A DNA stretch of 64,000 nt from Ceratotherium simum simum (GCF_000283155.1 NW_004454207.1:6791979-6855978), one strand, 5' to 3'. Numbered from the stretch's first letter, positions 44,445 to 55,458 are shown. Program-made: numbers and translations. The notes: a model not told the origin generated them from the sequence alone.

Positions 44445-44885
44445 AGTGCTGTGGTTCTCAAACTTGAGTGTGCCTCAGAATCACCGTCTTTAGCAATCAT
44501 GCTAAAACACAGATTGCTGGGCCCTACTCTCAGATCCATCAGGTCTGTGGCGAAGCCCGAGAATCTGCATTTATTCATTTGTTTGTTCATTCATTCACTT
44601 TTTCAGCTTTATTGAGGTATAACTGACAAACAAAATTGTAAGATATTTAAAGCGTACACTGTGATTTGATATACATATACATTGTGAAAGGATTCCCACC
44701 ATCAAGTTAAGTAACACATCCATCACCTCACATATTTATGCTTTTTTTTTTTTTGGTGAGAACATTAAGTTCCACTCTCTTAGCAAATTTCAACTATACA
44801 ATACAGTGTTTGAGAATCTGTATCCTAATGGGTTCTCTAGTGAGGCTGCGGAGCTAGGGGCTAGGACCACAGTTTGAGATTCCTG
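44445..44885. repeat. MER5-type hAT element split by an L1
   Basis: Left part 44445-44570: gtggttctcaaacttgagtg, gctaaaacacagattgctgg, gccctactctcagatccatc, gcccgagaatctgcat. Right part 44812-44885: gagaatctgtatcctaatgg, ggctaggaccacagtttgag. The break is in gagaatctgcat, repeated as gagaatctgtat after the L1. Confidence 0.82.
44571..44811 (-). repeat. L1 LINE 3' end with TSD
   Basis: A reversed tail rich in attcattc/gttt, then cagctttattgaggtataac, tgatttgatatacatataca, ccatcacctcacatatttat, tcttagcaaatttcaactat. The 12-bp TSD has one mismatch (44559-44570 and 44812-44823). Confidence 0.9.
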
Positions 44886-45352
44886 GTCCCTCAAACACCC
44901 TTTATTTCCTGCCTCCATGTAAATCCTCCACACCAATGCGGCTTTCCCTCCCTGTCTCCTTGATTCCCTTCCCCTCCCTTCCACTTCGTGCCTGTGAATC
45001 CAGGCCCACACTCACCTTTCACAGCCCCTCTGAGCTCTCTCTTCCCCCTCGGATAGCTTCCCCGTCAGATTGTAAGCTCCCTGGGGGCCTCCCACTCCCT
45101 CAGCCCCATGTCCACTCTATCACCAGGACCATTTGCTTCACCTCCCAAGTGTCTCCCCTCTACTCTGACTACCACCACTGTGGTCCAAGTCCCATCTTCT
45201 CGGGCTGGTGTCCTCCAAGTGGGCTCCTTGTAGCCCCTCTTGTCTTTGTCCAGTCTCTTTTCGCCCTCAAAGTTTGAGTGACCTTTTCAAAGTCTCCCCC
45301 ATCATCACTCCCTCCCCTCCCCTGACACCACTTCAGCCCTGTCAGTGGCTAA

Positions 45353-45372
45353 TAATTGGTTAATACCAATTA
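45353..45372. repeat. 8-bp-arm palindrome at duplication edge
   Basis: TAATTGGT and ACCAATTA are perfect inverted arms around the four-base spacer TAAT. The homology with 54026-54261 begins at 45362, the centre of this palindrome. The copy at 54026 has the right arm only. Confidence 0.9.
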
Positions 45373-45597
45373 AGCCTTCCTCTAGAGGGAAAGACGGAGA
45401 GATGTGTCCACTAAAGCATTTTCTACATCTCATAGAAAAGCCTCTTGCAGTCACCTGATGTATTACAGAACCATTGTCACCTTCACACCTCGCTCTGCAG
45501 CCAGACCGTCTGAGTTTGAATCCCAACTCCGCCACTTAACTCCAGGCAAGTCACTTGACCTCTCTGTGCCTCGATTTCCTCATGTCTGAAATGGGGA
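45362..45597 (+). repeat. Duplicated MIR-containing segment, copy A
   Basis: It aligns without gaps to 54026-54261 at a constant offset of 8664, with about 25 differences in 236 bases by eye; the core 45387-45550 is about 94 percent identical. The left half (aagacggagagatgtgtcca, ctaaagcattttctacatct, agtcacctgatgtatta) is not MIR. From about 45492 it reads as MIR plus strand (tctgcagccagaccgtctga, gtttgaatcccaactccg). Both halves are shared by the two copies. Confidence 0.85.
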
Positions 45598-45629
45598 CCT
45601 CAGCTATTAATCTTAGCCTACAATCTTGA

Positions 45630-46083
45630 GCATGGCCCAGGAGGCACTGTGGGTGGGCCCTGCCTGCTGCTTCATCTTCCTCCCTGCTGCCCTCACCCTG
45701 CTCTGTGCTCTGCTCCAGCCGCACTGGCCTTACTGTCAGGTCCACACAGGGCCTTTGCATGAGCTGAGATGCTCTCCCCACCCCCACCTCATCTGATTAA
45801 TGCCTCAGCATCCCTCACATTGCTCCTCAAGCTTCCCCAGGGAGGCCTGTCTGACCCCTCCCCAACCAGTGAGATTCCTTTGTTACAGATTCACTTTCTC
45901 GTCCTCGAAGTGCTTTTTGCCCTTTGCAATTGTACCTTCAAAGCGTGATAGTTGAATCAATGTGTGTCTCTTCTCCTGGACTGTAAGTTCCATGCAGCAG
46001 GGACCTGATTCATTTGTGTTGATCCCTGTGTCCTCAGGAGCTGGCATCTAGAATGCACCCAATAAATATTTGCTGATGAAACC
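45630..46083 (+). repeat. L2 LINE 3' part
   Basis: gcactggccttactgtcagg, cacagggcctttgcatgagc, agggaggcctgtctgacccc, ctggactgtaagttccatgc, agcagggacctgattcattt and cacccaataaatatttgctg in L2 order. Confidence 0.9.
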
Positions 46084-46399
46084 AGTGGGATTCTTTGCAA
46101 TGCCACGCAGTGGCACGCACACCGTGCATACCTTGGGTGGACTGTCCACCTCACATAGGAGGTGTGAGGGAGTGTGGGTCTCCAAAAATATGATACTGGG
46201 AAACAAAAACCAGACTCCTTTCCAAACCTTTAACAATTGCCTTTTTAAAATTGTCTTTAAAATATATAAGAATTCAGCTCCAAATGTCTCCATAATTGGT
46301 AGCATGAATCGGCCCTCGAGGTCAGGAAGGCTTCTTTGCTCTGGCTTTAATTAGGACAAAGCGGAAGCCATTTCTATGTAAATTAATCAACCCATCGAC

Positions 46400-46485
46400 A
46401 GCACATTTCAGCCCTGATTATATGCTGGGCCTTGGGCTGGAGCCGTAGGAGATGAATGATGCAGTTTCTGCCCTTGAGGGGACGG
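46400..46485 (-). repeat. L2 LINE fragment
   Basis: atatgctgggccttgggctg, gagatgaatgatgcagtttc and tgcccttgaggggacgg correspond to reversed L2. Confidence 0.65.
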
Positions 46486-46747
46486 GAGGCAGATGGCAGG
46501 CCCCCGGAGAGTTTAATAGCAGGGAAGAACTCAGTAACAGTATGGACGGTGGCACCAGAAGTGTGCTTTGAGCTTGGCATCAACCTCAGCGCTCCCCGCA
46601 CCTCGCACTTCAGAGAGCTTGAGACATCACCATGAGGCATCTGCAGAATGTCTCCAGGGAGGGGGTGAGATTTTGGTACTTCAGTGAAAATATCAACCTT
46701 GTTGCAAAGAGCCCAGACCAGGGAAGGGGCTGGGGCTCGGGTTGGGG

Positions 46748-46950
46748 GATAGGGTGAGCTAACTGCTCACCTGGGATCAAATCCTGACCCTGGCACTCAC
46801 TGGTCGGCAACTTGGGCACTTTTCTGAACTTCTGTGACCCTCAGTTTCCTCATCTGTGAAATGGGAATAATAATCTCTACCTATAGAACCATGGCGAGGA
46901 ATAAACAAAACGAGATACATAGCACACACAGCACAGTACCTGTAAAATGG
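46748..46950 (+). repeat. MIR SINE
   Basis: gggatcaaatcctgaccctg, cactcactggtcggcaactt, cctcagtttcctcatctgtg, aaatgggaataataatctct. A gap of about 430 unrecognised bases separates it from the next MIR. Confidence 0.92.
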
Positions 46951-47384
46951 AGATACTGAATCTAATGTTATGATGAGTATCAGGCCTACAGAGCAGTCCC
47001 TACCAAAAACCCATGTGGCATTTTCTATATTGAACAACCACCATCACCAAAACAGCCTATTAAGTTGCTGGTAAGTGTCTGCCCTGCTCACGACACAGGA
47101 GCGCTGGGGCATCAAAGAAATGCTGGCCGGTCAAAGCTCTTGGAAAAGTGAAGGGCATTGACAGTGGCTTTATATGGAATCTTCTCAAGTGCCTGAGTCC
47201 ATGTGGTTAGACAGTTTATTACTCTAAGTCCTTTACAGATTTTTCAACAACCTTTTTTTGTAAGGCTGCTTGTGTTTTAAAATTATGGGTTTAAAAAAAT
47301 ACATCTAAAGCAATCAGGGATCATGACCTCCAAGTACTGAGCACACAGTGCTGACTCCCGCTAAGAAGATGGGCAGGCCTGAGG

Positions 47385-47592
47385 GTCACGGGCATGGCCT
47401 TGGGTCTTACAGAACTGAGTTTGCATCCTGACACAGCCCCTTAGGTTCTGTGACCTTGGGTAGGCTGCATGGCCTCTCTAAGTCCCATTTCGTGGCCTGT
47501 ACAATGGGGTTAATAGTAATGCCTATTCTGAGGGCTGTTTTGAAGATTAAATGACATAGATACAAAAGTGTCTAACAGCATGTCCAATAACT
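47385..47592 (+). repeat. MIR SINE
   Basis: actgagtttgcatcctgaca, ttctgtgaccttgggtaggc, cctgtacaatggggttaata, gaagattaaatgacatagat. Confidence 0.9.
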
Positions 47593-48562
47593 TGTTGATT
47601 TCCCTTCTTTTCCCATTAATATGCACTTTCTCTGAGCGAAAGCCTTGTCAGCACTTAACAGAATTAATTACAAAGCCAAATTAAGGGAGTTTATGAGTGT
47701 GATATTTTACTATTTTCTCCTTTTGATGATGATTTCTCTCACCTACTAGAGAAAAAAAGGCTTCTTCAGATTCTGTAGTCTGAAAGGTCATTCTGTCTGT
47801 GCATGTGTGTCTACCCCCACATTAACACACTTTTCCCAGGACACACTCATGATTCCTTGGCAGCTGATGGATCTTTGGAAGGAAGTCGTAGGATTGGGAC
47901 CACAACTTGATTTCATGAGCAGTAAATTGTATATTTTGATGACAGAACATTAGAGAATGCCTCCTGAAGAAGGTCACAAGGAAGCCAATGTGGCTAGTGG
48001 TGCCTGGGACATTGGCTTCTGGGAAGTGATGCCATGTTTTTCTTCCCCTAGGCCCATGGCTACCTTTGCCCACCCTGCACACACCTTCAGAAACCAGTGT
48101 GTTTAGAGACCTTGGTGGCCTTTGGTGGATTTTGTGTTGCTATAGCTCTCCTGTTTTTAAAGTTAGGGACTGGGGCTGGGAAATCAGCAACCACTTCAAA
48201 GAGAGAAATAAAAAGTATAGTTATGGCTCTAGTGACCCCATAAATGGCAATTCCCCAGGGCCTGTGGCTTCACAAGGGACCCTTGGCCAAATCTGCTTTG
48301 GGGGTCCAAAACTTAATGGTATAAACTGTTCCAAACATAAAAGCAAGTGTTTAAAAAACAATTTTCAGCAATTTCTATAAGCCAAGGTTGTTTGATTCAT
48401 GAACCAAATAAGCGACAGGACTCACTGTTCAATTTAGGTTTTTGTACCTCTAACAGATGCTACTCATGCCCACCCATGTGCATTCACTGTTCCAGTGCAT
48501 ACTTGGACAGTGTCCTAAGTAGCTACAATTCTCAGCCTGCAAGCAGGGCAGGCCAGAAGTGC
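47593..48562. other. Unique sequence, nothing recognised
   Basis: No repeat, exon or RNA signature was recognised, nor in the shorter unlabelled gap 46951-47384. Confidence 0.45.
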
Positions 48563-48865
48563 CTGTGAATTAATGCTCCAGGGAGCAACCTTCAGTCAGT
48601 GAAGGATGAAGTTGGAGGATCAATACCCCAGCTTCCTCACTCCTCAAGTAGGACAACTCTGAGCTGAGTTTTACAGTATCCTCCAGAGGCCCTTAACAAG
48701 ATTGAACCTCCATTGCCCATGGTAGAAACCTGTTTGATAACCTACCATTTATGGCTGCCTTCCCTTCCCTGTCTCACTTCCTCACTCTGCTACCGTGCTC
48801 CCCAAATACACTACTTACACTTGAATCTTTGCCTCAGGGTCAGCTTTGGGGGGAGTCCATCGTAA
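48563..48865 (+). repeat. LTR-like repeat, intact second copy
   Basis: Same family and orientation as 25400-25657: aataccccagcttcctcact, caagtaggacaactctgagc, aacaagattgaacctccatt, ccctgtctcacttcctcact, then the uninterrupted junction aaatacactacttacacttg and gcctcagggtcagctttggg. It shows the empty site for the element at 25658. Confidence 0.6.
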
Positions 48866-51484
48866 GCTATCATTTCAGAGTGTCCCTAAAAAAAAAGTAA
48901 AGATCTCATTTACTGAAGTACAATGTGAAACGTGGGTTATCAGCCCCAGCTCCATCATTGTCTCTGGCCTTGGGCAATTAATTTCATTTCTTGAGATCTT
49001 GCCTCTTCTACAACAAGAGGGTCATGGGCTGCTTCAACTGAGGTGCAATAGACAGTTTGGGTGGGACGATGGCTTGTTGTGTGGGATGAACAGGGCATTC
49101 CAAGTCATCTAGCATCTCTGGCCATGCCTACTAAAACCACTAAGGGGGGCCCTCCTCTAGTCATGGTGAAACAAAAAACACCCCCCACGCTGCCAAATAG
49201 CTGCAGGAGGCAGCACCATCCCAAGTAGAGAACAGCTACCAGATAATTTCTGGAGTCCCTTCTGGTTTTGACATTCTACCATTACTTTATCAGTCAAGAA
49301 CCTCAGACGTGGAGCCACACCCACCATGGCATATTTCAGTTTTGCAGGGCTGTTCAATGATGACTCTTGAGTACATTCTATGATGTCAGAAATAACCACT
49401 GACTTGCCTCCTTCCTGAAACGTTGAAGAAGGGAATGTTTAACTCAGTCCCTCTGTTTCCTTATACTCCTTGACCCATTTCTGCCTTCATTCATTTGACA
49501 GGGTTTCCCTGCTTTTGTAGTCAGTGAGGAACTTTAAAAGCTTGCCTGCAGACATATACATGCTGTGAAAGCACTGGATCTTCCTTAGAGCAGGCTCATC
49601 CCTGGGTAACAATGTGTCTGGTTATCTCTACCTTGTCAGAGAGCCACACATATAGTATAGAAGAAGAGAGAAGGAGAAAAAGTTCTGGAAGGTTTGCTCT
49701 GTCTTAGGTAGAGTCAGATTTGTGATTTATTCCTGAGCCGTCTGTTGTTCTACCACTGGAGTTATTTGGGGCCACCACTATTTTACTTTTGGTTTCTTAC
49801 ACAAGGGTTCAAGAGCCCAATAAATTGTTTCTTTTTCTGGAAGAAAATCTAAGAATATGTTCCTGTGTGGGAAAGATTGGTCTCATTATGTCATACACCT
49901 AGCCACTGTCTGACACGTAGGAAACTTGCCATAAATGTGTACTGAATTGACCAACAAACAAGCAGTTCTTGTTCACTGTGTGAAACCTTTGAGAACTTTT
50001 CTTTCCAAAGATTTTTTTTTCCATTCTAAGAAGGCATTGGAAGACCATGCTACCATGCTTCTTTGGTGTGTGGTGAGCTTATTTTTTCCAGGAAGGAAAG
50101 TTGAGGGCGATTCTTATCTTGATTTCCCATAAAGTGATTAAATTGTGGAGGTATATTGAAATATAAGTCATAAAACTTATTGAAATAGCAGCAAAGACTT
50201 GCGAGATAGGAAGCAAAGCAATGACTCTTCTCATGTCCAAGCAAGACAAGGGCCAATCCAAAAAAAGGAATTAAAAATGGGGCATTTTGCTCCCATCTTT
50301 CAGGCAGGCATATGGCATGAACCTTCAAGAGGAGTTGCTGGTAGACACTTTGCCTGTTCCCTGAGGCTTTGGCATCAGCAAAACTCACCAGCTGAGCTCT
50401 GTCAAAAGCACCACAGGGAGAGGGAAGCTTGGTCTTTAAATTGGATTCCAAGCATAATGAACGATGAAATATCTGTGATTACAGGTTTAAACTGGGGCAA
50501 ATCTACCTCTAAAAGAAGACAGTATCTCTTTGCTTAAGGAGGAGAAAGTAAAGTACATTTGAACTAAATTACACAGCTGAAGAATTTCTGGAAAATATGC
50601 TTCCTAGTCCATCCCAGGCAGAGGTAACCACAGAGTCCTGCCTGGTGCTGCCCTGCTGATGAGGTCAACTTTTCACAAATCAGACCCTACAGAGGTTAAT
50701 TTCTGTAAAAGGACAAAGCTGAACTTCAAAAAAAGAAGGCTTCTGGTCACAAAAAACTGGAGGTGTCCTGTTGGCTCAGCACAGTGGCTAAGTCCACCAG
50801 GAAATGTGGCGTCTGGCCTGGCGGTGACAGGAGACTACGTTGCGATGAGGGGGTTAGACAGAGGTCAGCAAAGCCAAAGAGTTTCAAAGAGGCGGGCATG
50901 GGGACTGTCCTGCTCAGTGTCCTGACCCGCTAGGCTGATGTCAGAGGGTTTATTCAGATTTGAGAGCCTTTGTTTGGGGGGATTGGCGTGATTCCTAAGA
51001 GACAATGGGCGACTGGAGGCTGGAGGCACGCGACGCCTGAATTGAATTTGGGCAGTTGCTGAGCAGATGGGGATCAGAGGGGCAAACAAAGGGGAAGCTG
51101 TTCCCAGCACATCCACAGGAAGGGAGGACTGCAGAGCCAGCCGCCGGCAGGAGGGCTTCCTACGTGGCCTGGTTGGGGAGGCCACTGTGCCCTCATCTTG
51201 TGCAAGACAAAACATCCCCGGGGCCTGTGAGGCTTTGCCCATTGCACGTAGAGGAGAGAAAGGCAGGTGTGGGAAGGGTCAGGTCCATGAACTTTTCCTG
51301 CAGCTCAAATGCCAGGAGGTTTGTGTCATTTCCTCATTTGTGGGCTGGTGAGGTTCCTGGACTGATAGAGTGGTGGAGCAGAAAGTGGCCGAACAGTTAA
51401 TCCAGTCTGACACCCTCATTTTAAGGTGCTCTTAAGGAAACAAGACTAGAAAAGTGAAGTGCCTTTCCTAGACTCTGTCAGTGT
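48866..51484. other. Unique sequence, nothing recognised
   Basis: This is the longest stretch without a repeat I can name. Minus-strand frames of 133 codons (50050-50451) and 125 codons (50865-51242) lack domains. A weak MIR-like piece may lie near 51415-51465. Confidence 0.45.
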
Positions 51485-51682
51485 CTTTGGTTGGCTTCCT
51501 CTAAAAGCAGACAGGAGACGAGGAATGGAGTGCAAGCTGTGTGTTTAGGAGATGATCCCAGGAAGCCGTGGTAAGGGACTGGGGAGGTGAGACAGGGAAG
51601 AGAGGGAAGGCATGTTAATGAGCAGCTCCCAGTGGGCTCAGTCCTGCTGGGGACCTCTGGGAGACTGAGTTGAACACACTTC
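51485..51682 (-). repeat. LTR-like ancient repeat
   Basis: tggcttcctctaaaagcaga, gagatgatcccaggaagccg, gactggggaggtgagacagg, tgctggggacctctgggaga. Same family as 15195-15545. Confidence 0.5.
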
Positions 51683-52089
51683 AGAGCTTCCCACCCAGAG
51701 GGTGAGGAATCCGCAATTCCTGCTGTTCCCAGAGGCCTTGAGTCCTGGGCACTTTTGAGCTCCTGTGGCCAGAGAAAGCCCTCAGACAGAATGTCGCAGG
51801 TGCATGGAGCAGGGAGCCATGGGCACGTACAGAAGGGGGAGGGACTTCACCAGACGGGTTTCTGGTCAAGCTCTTGCCAGCCTCCTTGGCTAGCGGGGAG
51901 GCTGACCTTTCTGAAGTCCAGGCAAGATTTCTCTGGGGACTCAACATCACATAGATGAAAAACGATTTTCTGTGCTCTAGGGGTGCACACTTTTCTTTTT
52001 CATGGGAGCACATTAGATGTTCAGGTTGTACGTACAGTGATTCTTCCTCTAGCCCTTGTCTCCTTGCCTCCCTTTTAGCCAAGGCTTAC

Positions 52090-52146
52090 AGAAGCCCACC
52101 TGATCGGCACATGCCCTCTACCTGCATACCTCTCTGATCATGCTCC
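52090..52146 (+). repeat. 57-bp local duplication, copy 1
   Basis: Matches 52939-52996 with six substitutions and one single-base indel. Shared core: ggcacatgccctctacc and ctgatcatgctcc. It lies at the left edge of an L2. Confidence 0.85.
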
Positions 52147-52610
52147 TATTTTGCCTCTTTCTCGTCCCATCGCAACTGCACTGCCTCCTCATTATCCCTG
52201 GAACATGCCAAATACACAAGATCCTGTCTCAAGGCCTTTGCCCTTGCAGTGCCCTCTGCATGGACCACTTTCCCCCTACTTTTCACATGGCTCTGTCTCC
52301 TCTTTAGGTCTCCATTCACATCATGCCTTATCAGTGAGGCCCTTCCCAACCACTTCATTTCAAATATGACACAGCCACTTATCTTCATCCTCCTTCCCTG
52401 CTTTATTGTTCTCCATAGTCCTTAACACTCCGTGGCACACCATACCATTTATTTGTTTAATCACATCACATATCTACTTGTCTGCTTGGCCTCTCTAGAA
52501 TGTAAGCTTCATGAAGGCAGGGACCTGTGTCTGTTTGGTTCACTGCTGCATCCCCAACCTAAAACTGAGCCTGGCACGTTGTAGATGTGGAACAAAATTG
52601 TTGAATGAAT
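52130..52610 (+). repeat. L2 LINE 3' part
   Basis: gatcatgctcctattttgcc, ctggaacatgccaaatacac, caaggcctttgcccttgcag, tcagtgaggcccttcccaac, atgtaagcttcatgaaggca, gttgaatgaatgaatgg. Complete to the L2 tail. Confidence 0.93.
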
Positions 52611-52747
52611 GAATGGTACGATGGAGATACATGGAGCTTAGACATGTTTCCTTCTTTCCCCCTTTCTCTAGCAACTAGCACAGTGCCTGGAAGGCTAACA
52701 GGACTCTTTGCCCTAAAGTTTAAACACCCCCAGGGAGGTTTCTCTTC

Positions 52748-52845
52748 ATGCAGTAGACAGAACGGAGGCTTTGGAGCCCAGCAGAACTTGGCTGGAACCC
52801 CTAGGTTCAGAGCTTAGCTCCCTCAATGTCCTAGACATTACTAGC
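52748..52845 (+). repeat. MIR fragment
   Basis: gcagtagacagaacggaggc, tttggagcccagcagaactt and ggctggaacccctaggttca fit a MIR head and B box. Confidence 0.6.
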
Positions 52846-52938
52846 TCACCGGTATCCAGCTCTCCTCTCTTCTGGGCTCATGGAGGATTACACTCCTTAG
52901 CCCTCTTCAATGGGGCAGGGCCATACCATATGCTTTAG

Positions 52939-52996
52939 AGAAGCCTATCTGATTGGCACATGCCCTCTACCCGCACGCCTCTCCTGATCATGCTCC
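52939..52996 (+). repeat. 57-bp local duplication, copy 2
   Basis: Direct copy of 52090-52146 about 850 bp downstream, without the rest of the L2 around it. It abuts an LTR. Confidence 0.85.
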
Positions 52997-53285
52997 ATCC
53001 ACCCATTGGCTAGTTCTGGCCAATGGGCTTTCAGTGGAAATGATGTGTCACTTCCTGGCTGAGGTATAGAAAAGCAGGTGTGAGGTCTCCATATGCTCTT
53101 GTCACCTGACTCAGCAAACCCTGAAGTCACATGTGGAGATGGTGGAACTTTTCAGCCTGGGTCCCTGAGTGATGATGTGGAGCAGAGCCCCCCACTATCC
53201 TGCTTTGGACATATGACATGGACAAAAACCTTTAATTTGAGGGTTATTTGTTACTGTAGCATAATCTAGCCTAGTCTAAGTAATA
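52997..53285 (+). repeat. MaLR/ERVL-type LTR, plus strand
   Basis: ttctggccaatgggctttca, atgatgtgtcacttcctggc, ggtccctgagtgatgatgtg and gagggttatttgttactgta, ending in agcataatctagcctagtct. It has the usual LTR end in the plus direction. The left boundary is uncertain because of the duplicated segment. Confidence 0.65.
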
Positions 53286-54025
53286 TAATCAAGTACTAGG
53301 AGTTTGCTGTGGGTAAGTCACTTCACTCTGAACCCCTATTTTCTCATTCATAAACAATCTTGTACCATAGGACAGATGTTCAATCTGTGTGTGTGTGTGT
53401 GTCTATGTGTGTGCATGCTTTAATTTGTGACTTCCACCGAAGCCCTAGGGAGGAGTTGCTGAGGACCCAGTCTCTCTCACAGATGCAATATCTCAGCCAG
53501 GTAGACATGGCATGCTGCCTTGGGCGTCAGAAGAGGAAACAAATTCCATGACATCGGGCTATCAGGAGGTTTCCTGGTGAATTTGGGCCTTGACCTGGAC
53601 TTAGAATGAAGAGATTTGTTACTAGAGAAAGGCAGAACCGATTGTGAATGATGAAAGCTAGAGCGGCCTGGGGTGGGGCAATTAGATGTGAGCTTTGGGT
53701 CTACATAGCAGGTGACTTTGGTGTTTGAGAAGGTGGAATGTGGGGCTGAGGGAGAGAGAAACTGATTAGACCAAGACTACCAAGCTTCTGATATGGGTGG
53801 TGGAGAGAGGATGAGTGGAAGTGTACAGAAATGAGGAAATCTGGGCTTAGCCCTTGATTAACAGTTAACCCTCTGAAGAGCTTTGGAAAATTAATTTCAC
53901 TTCTCTGAACCCTAGTTAGGGCAAAACATCAGGTATTTCCCAAAAGGCCATACCACTGCCCCCACCCCTACCAAGTTACTAAGCTGTTCATCTTCACAAC
54001 GACCCTATGAGGAAGATGGGAGACA
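53286..54025. other. Mostly unique, with a short TG repeat
   Basis: An imperfect (TG)n lies at 53385-53415. A weak MIR-like piece is near 53870-53930 and a reversed MIR-like piece near 53990-54020 (cacaacgaccctatgaggaa). Nothing else was recognised. Confidence 0.5.
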
Positions 54026-54261
54026 AATACCAATTAACCCCACTTCCAGGGGGAAAGACGGAGAGATGTGTCCACTAAAGCATTTTCTACATCTCGTAGA
54101 AAAGCCTCGCGCAGTCACCTGATGTATTATAGAACCATTGTCACCTTCACACCTCACTCTGCAGCCAGACTGTCTGGGTTTGAATCCCAACTCCGCCACT
54201 TAACTCCAGGCAAGTTGCTTAACCTCCCTGTGCCTTTGAGTCTTCATCTGTGAAATGGGGA
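54026..54261 (+). repeat. Duplicated MIR-containing segment, copy B
   Basis: Ungapped partner of 45362-45597. Here the MIR continues to the right past the shared end (aaatggggataatagcagtg, ctcacagcgtggtgg, to about 54335), whereas copy A departs from MIR there. Copy B is therefore the more complete one. Confidence 0.85.
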
Positions 54262-55214
54262 TAATAGCAGTGCCCACCTCACAGCGTGGTGGAGAGGGTG
54301 ACATGAGTTGTCAAGTGACCCGCTGAAGCCAAGGAGCTGGTACCCAGTTGACATTCCATCAGTGGGAGCTCTTACAATTGTGATGATGTCATTATTCACA
54401 GCCTCACATGCACACGAGTCTTCTTTCAGGGTCTGCTTTCCATAGAACACAACCTAAGAGAGTGAAACATCAAGAGTCAAAACTCTGTCCAGTAGTTTAT
54501 AATCCCGGAAAGGGCAAGAAGAGGAAACACTGAAAAACAACCCTGTAGGGGCATCTAAACCTTTGAAAGAGGTGCGGCGAGGAGGGCTTAATCTTCTTGG
54601 CTTGGTCAGTCATCACCCACTAGTTGCCTGACATCTGTTACAGAGCTGGGCCTGCCGTGAATTGATCTTCATTCCAGCTGCCTGCCAACAGCATCATGCA
54701 AGGCAGCCAGAGCCTTTGGAAGCGGCCTGCAGAGAGCCTGCTGGGGTTCCGTGTACTTGCACGCCCGCTCCCCAGTTGCGAGAAGCAGTTTTTACATTTC
54801 TGCCACTTGCCTGACCTGCTGTGGCAAAGCAGCCTGCCGGGGAGGCTTGGCATCACTGCCTGGCACTGGTGCCCGTTCCTTCCTGGCATTGGCCCATGCC
54901 AGCAGGAATAGGGACGGTGCCAAGCATGCCACCGTGGCTGTGCCAAGCAGTTCCACTGCAGCAGCGGCCTGAGAATGCTTGAACCTTCCCTGTTGTCATT
55001 AAAACTAGTGCTGAAGACACTGGAGAGAGCTGCTCATTCCCTTACAGCTTCCTGTCTCCAAGCAGTTGTGGCTTCCTGGGTCAGCTTCACAGGCATCTAT
55101 GATTCGGATACCTGAATCCAGAGAAAGTACAACTGCTACAACAAAGTGATACCCCAGGGAACTTTTCCTCGAGGAAGTCCTGAATCCAGAGAGGTGGAGA
55201 GACAGAGAAAAGTT
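54262..55214. other. MIR tail, then unique sequence with NFI-like half-site cluster
   Basis: After the MIR tail (to 54335) there is a short LTR-tail-like piece near 54418-54465 (tttcagggtctgctttcc, cacaacctaagag). GC-rich unique sequence follows. At 54846-54946, TGGCA/TGCCA or TTGGC/GCCAA half-sites occur about ten times in 100 bases. Confidence 0.5.
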
Positions 55215-55458
55215 GAGATGTGTGGTGCTTTTGCATCAGTTAGCCCTGGATTCAAGCTCAGGATCCATCACTCCCAGGCTGGGTCACCTTGGGCAAGTTA
55301 CATATCATTCTAATCCACAGTTTCCTTATCTATGAAATGGTATAATAATCGTATATAGCTTGTGGCATTGTTATGTGGAGTAAAGGAGATAATAAGTAAT
55401 AATTAACAGTTTCTAGCACAAAGTAAGTATTGGATTAATGCTAGGTGCTATTATAACT
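55215..55458 (+). repeat. MIR SINE
   Basis: tagccctggattcaagctca, ggctgggtcaccttgggcaa, gtttccttatctatgaaatg, agcacaaagtaagtattgga. Confidence 0.92.
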
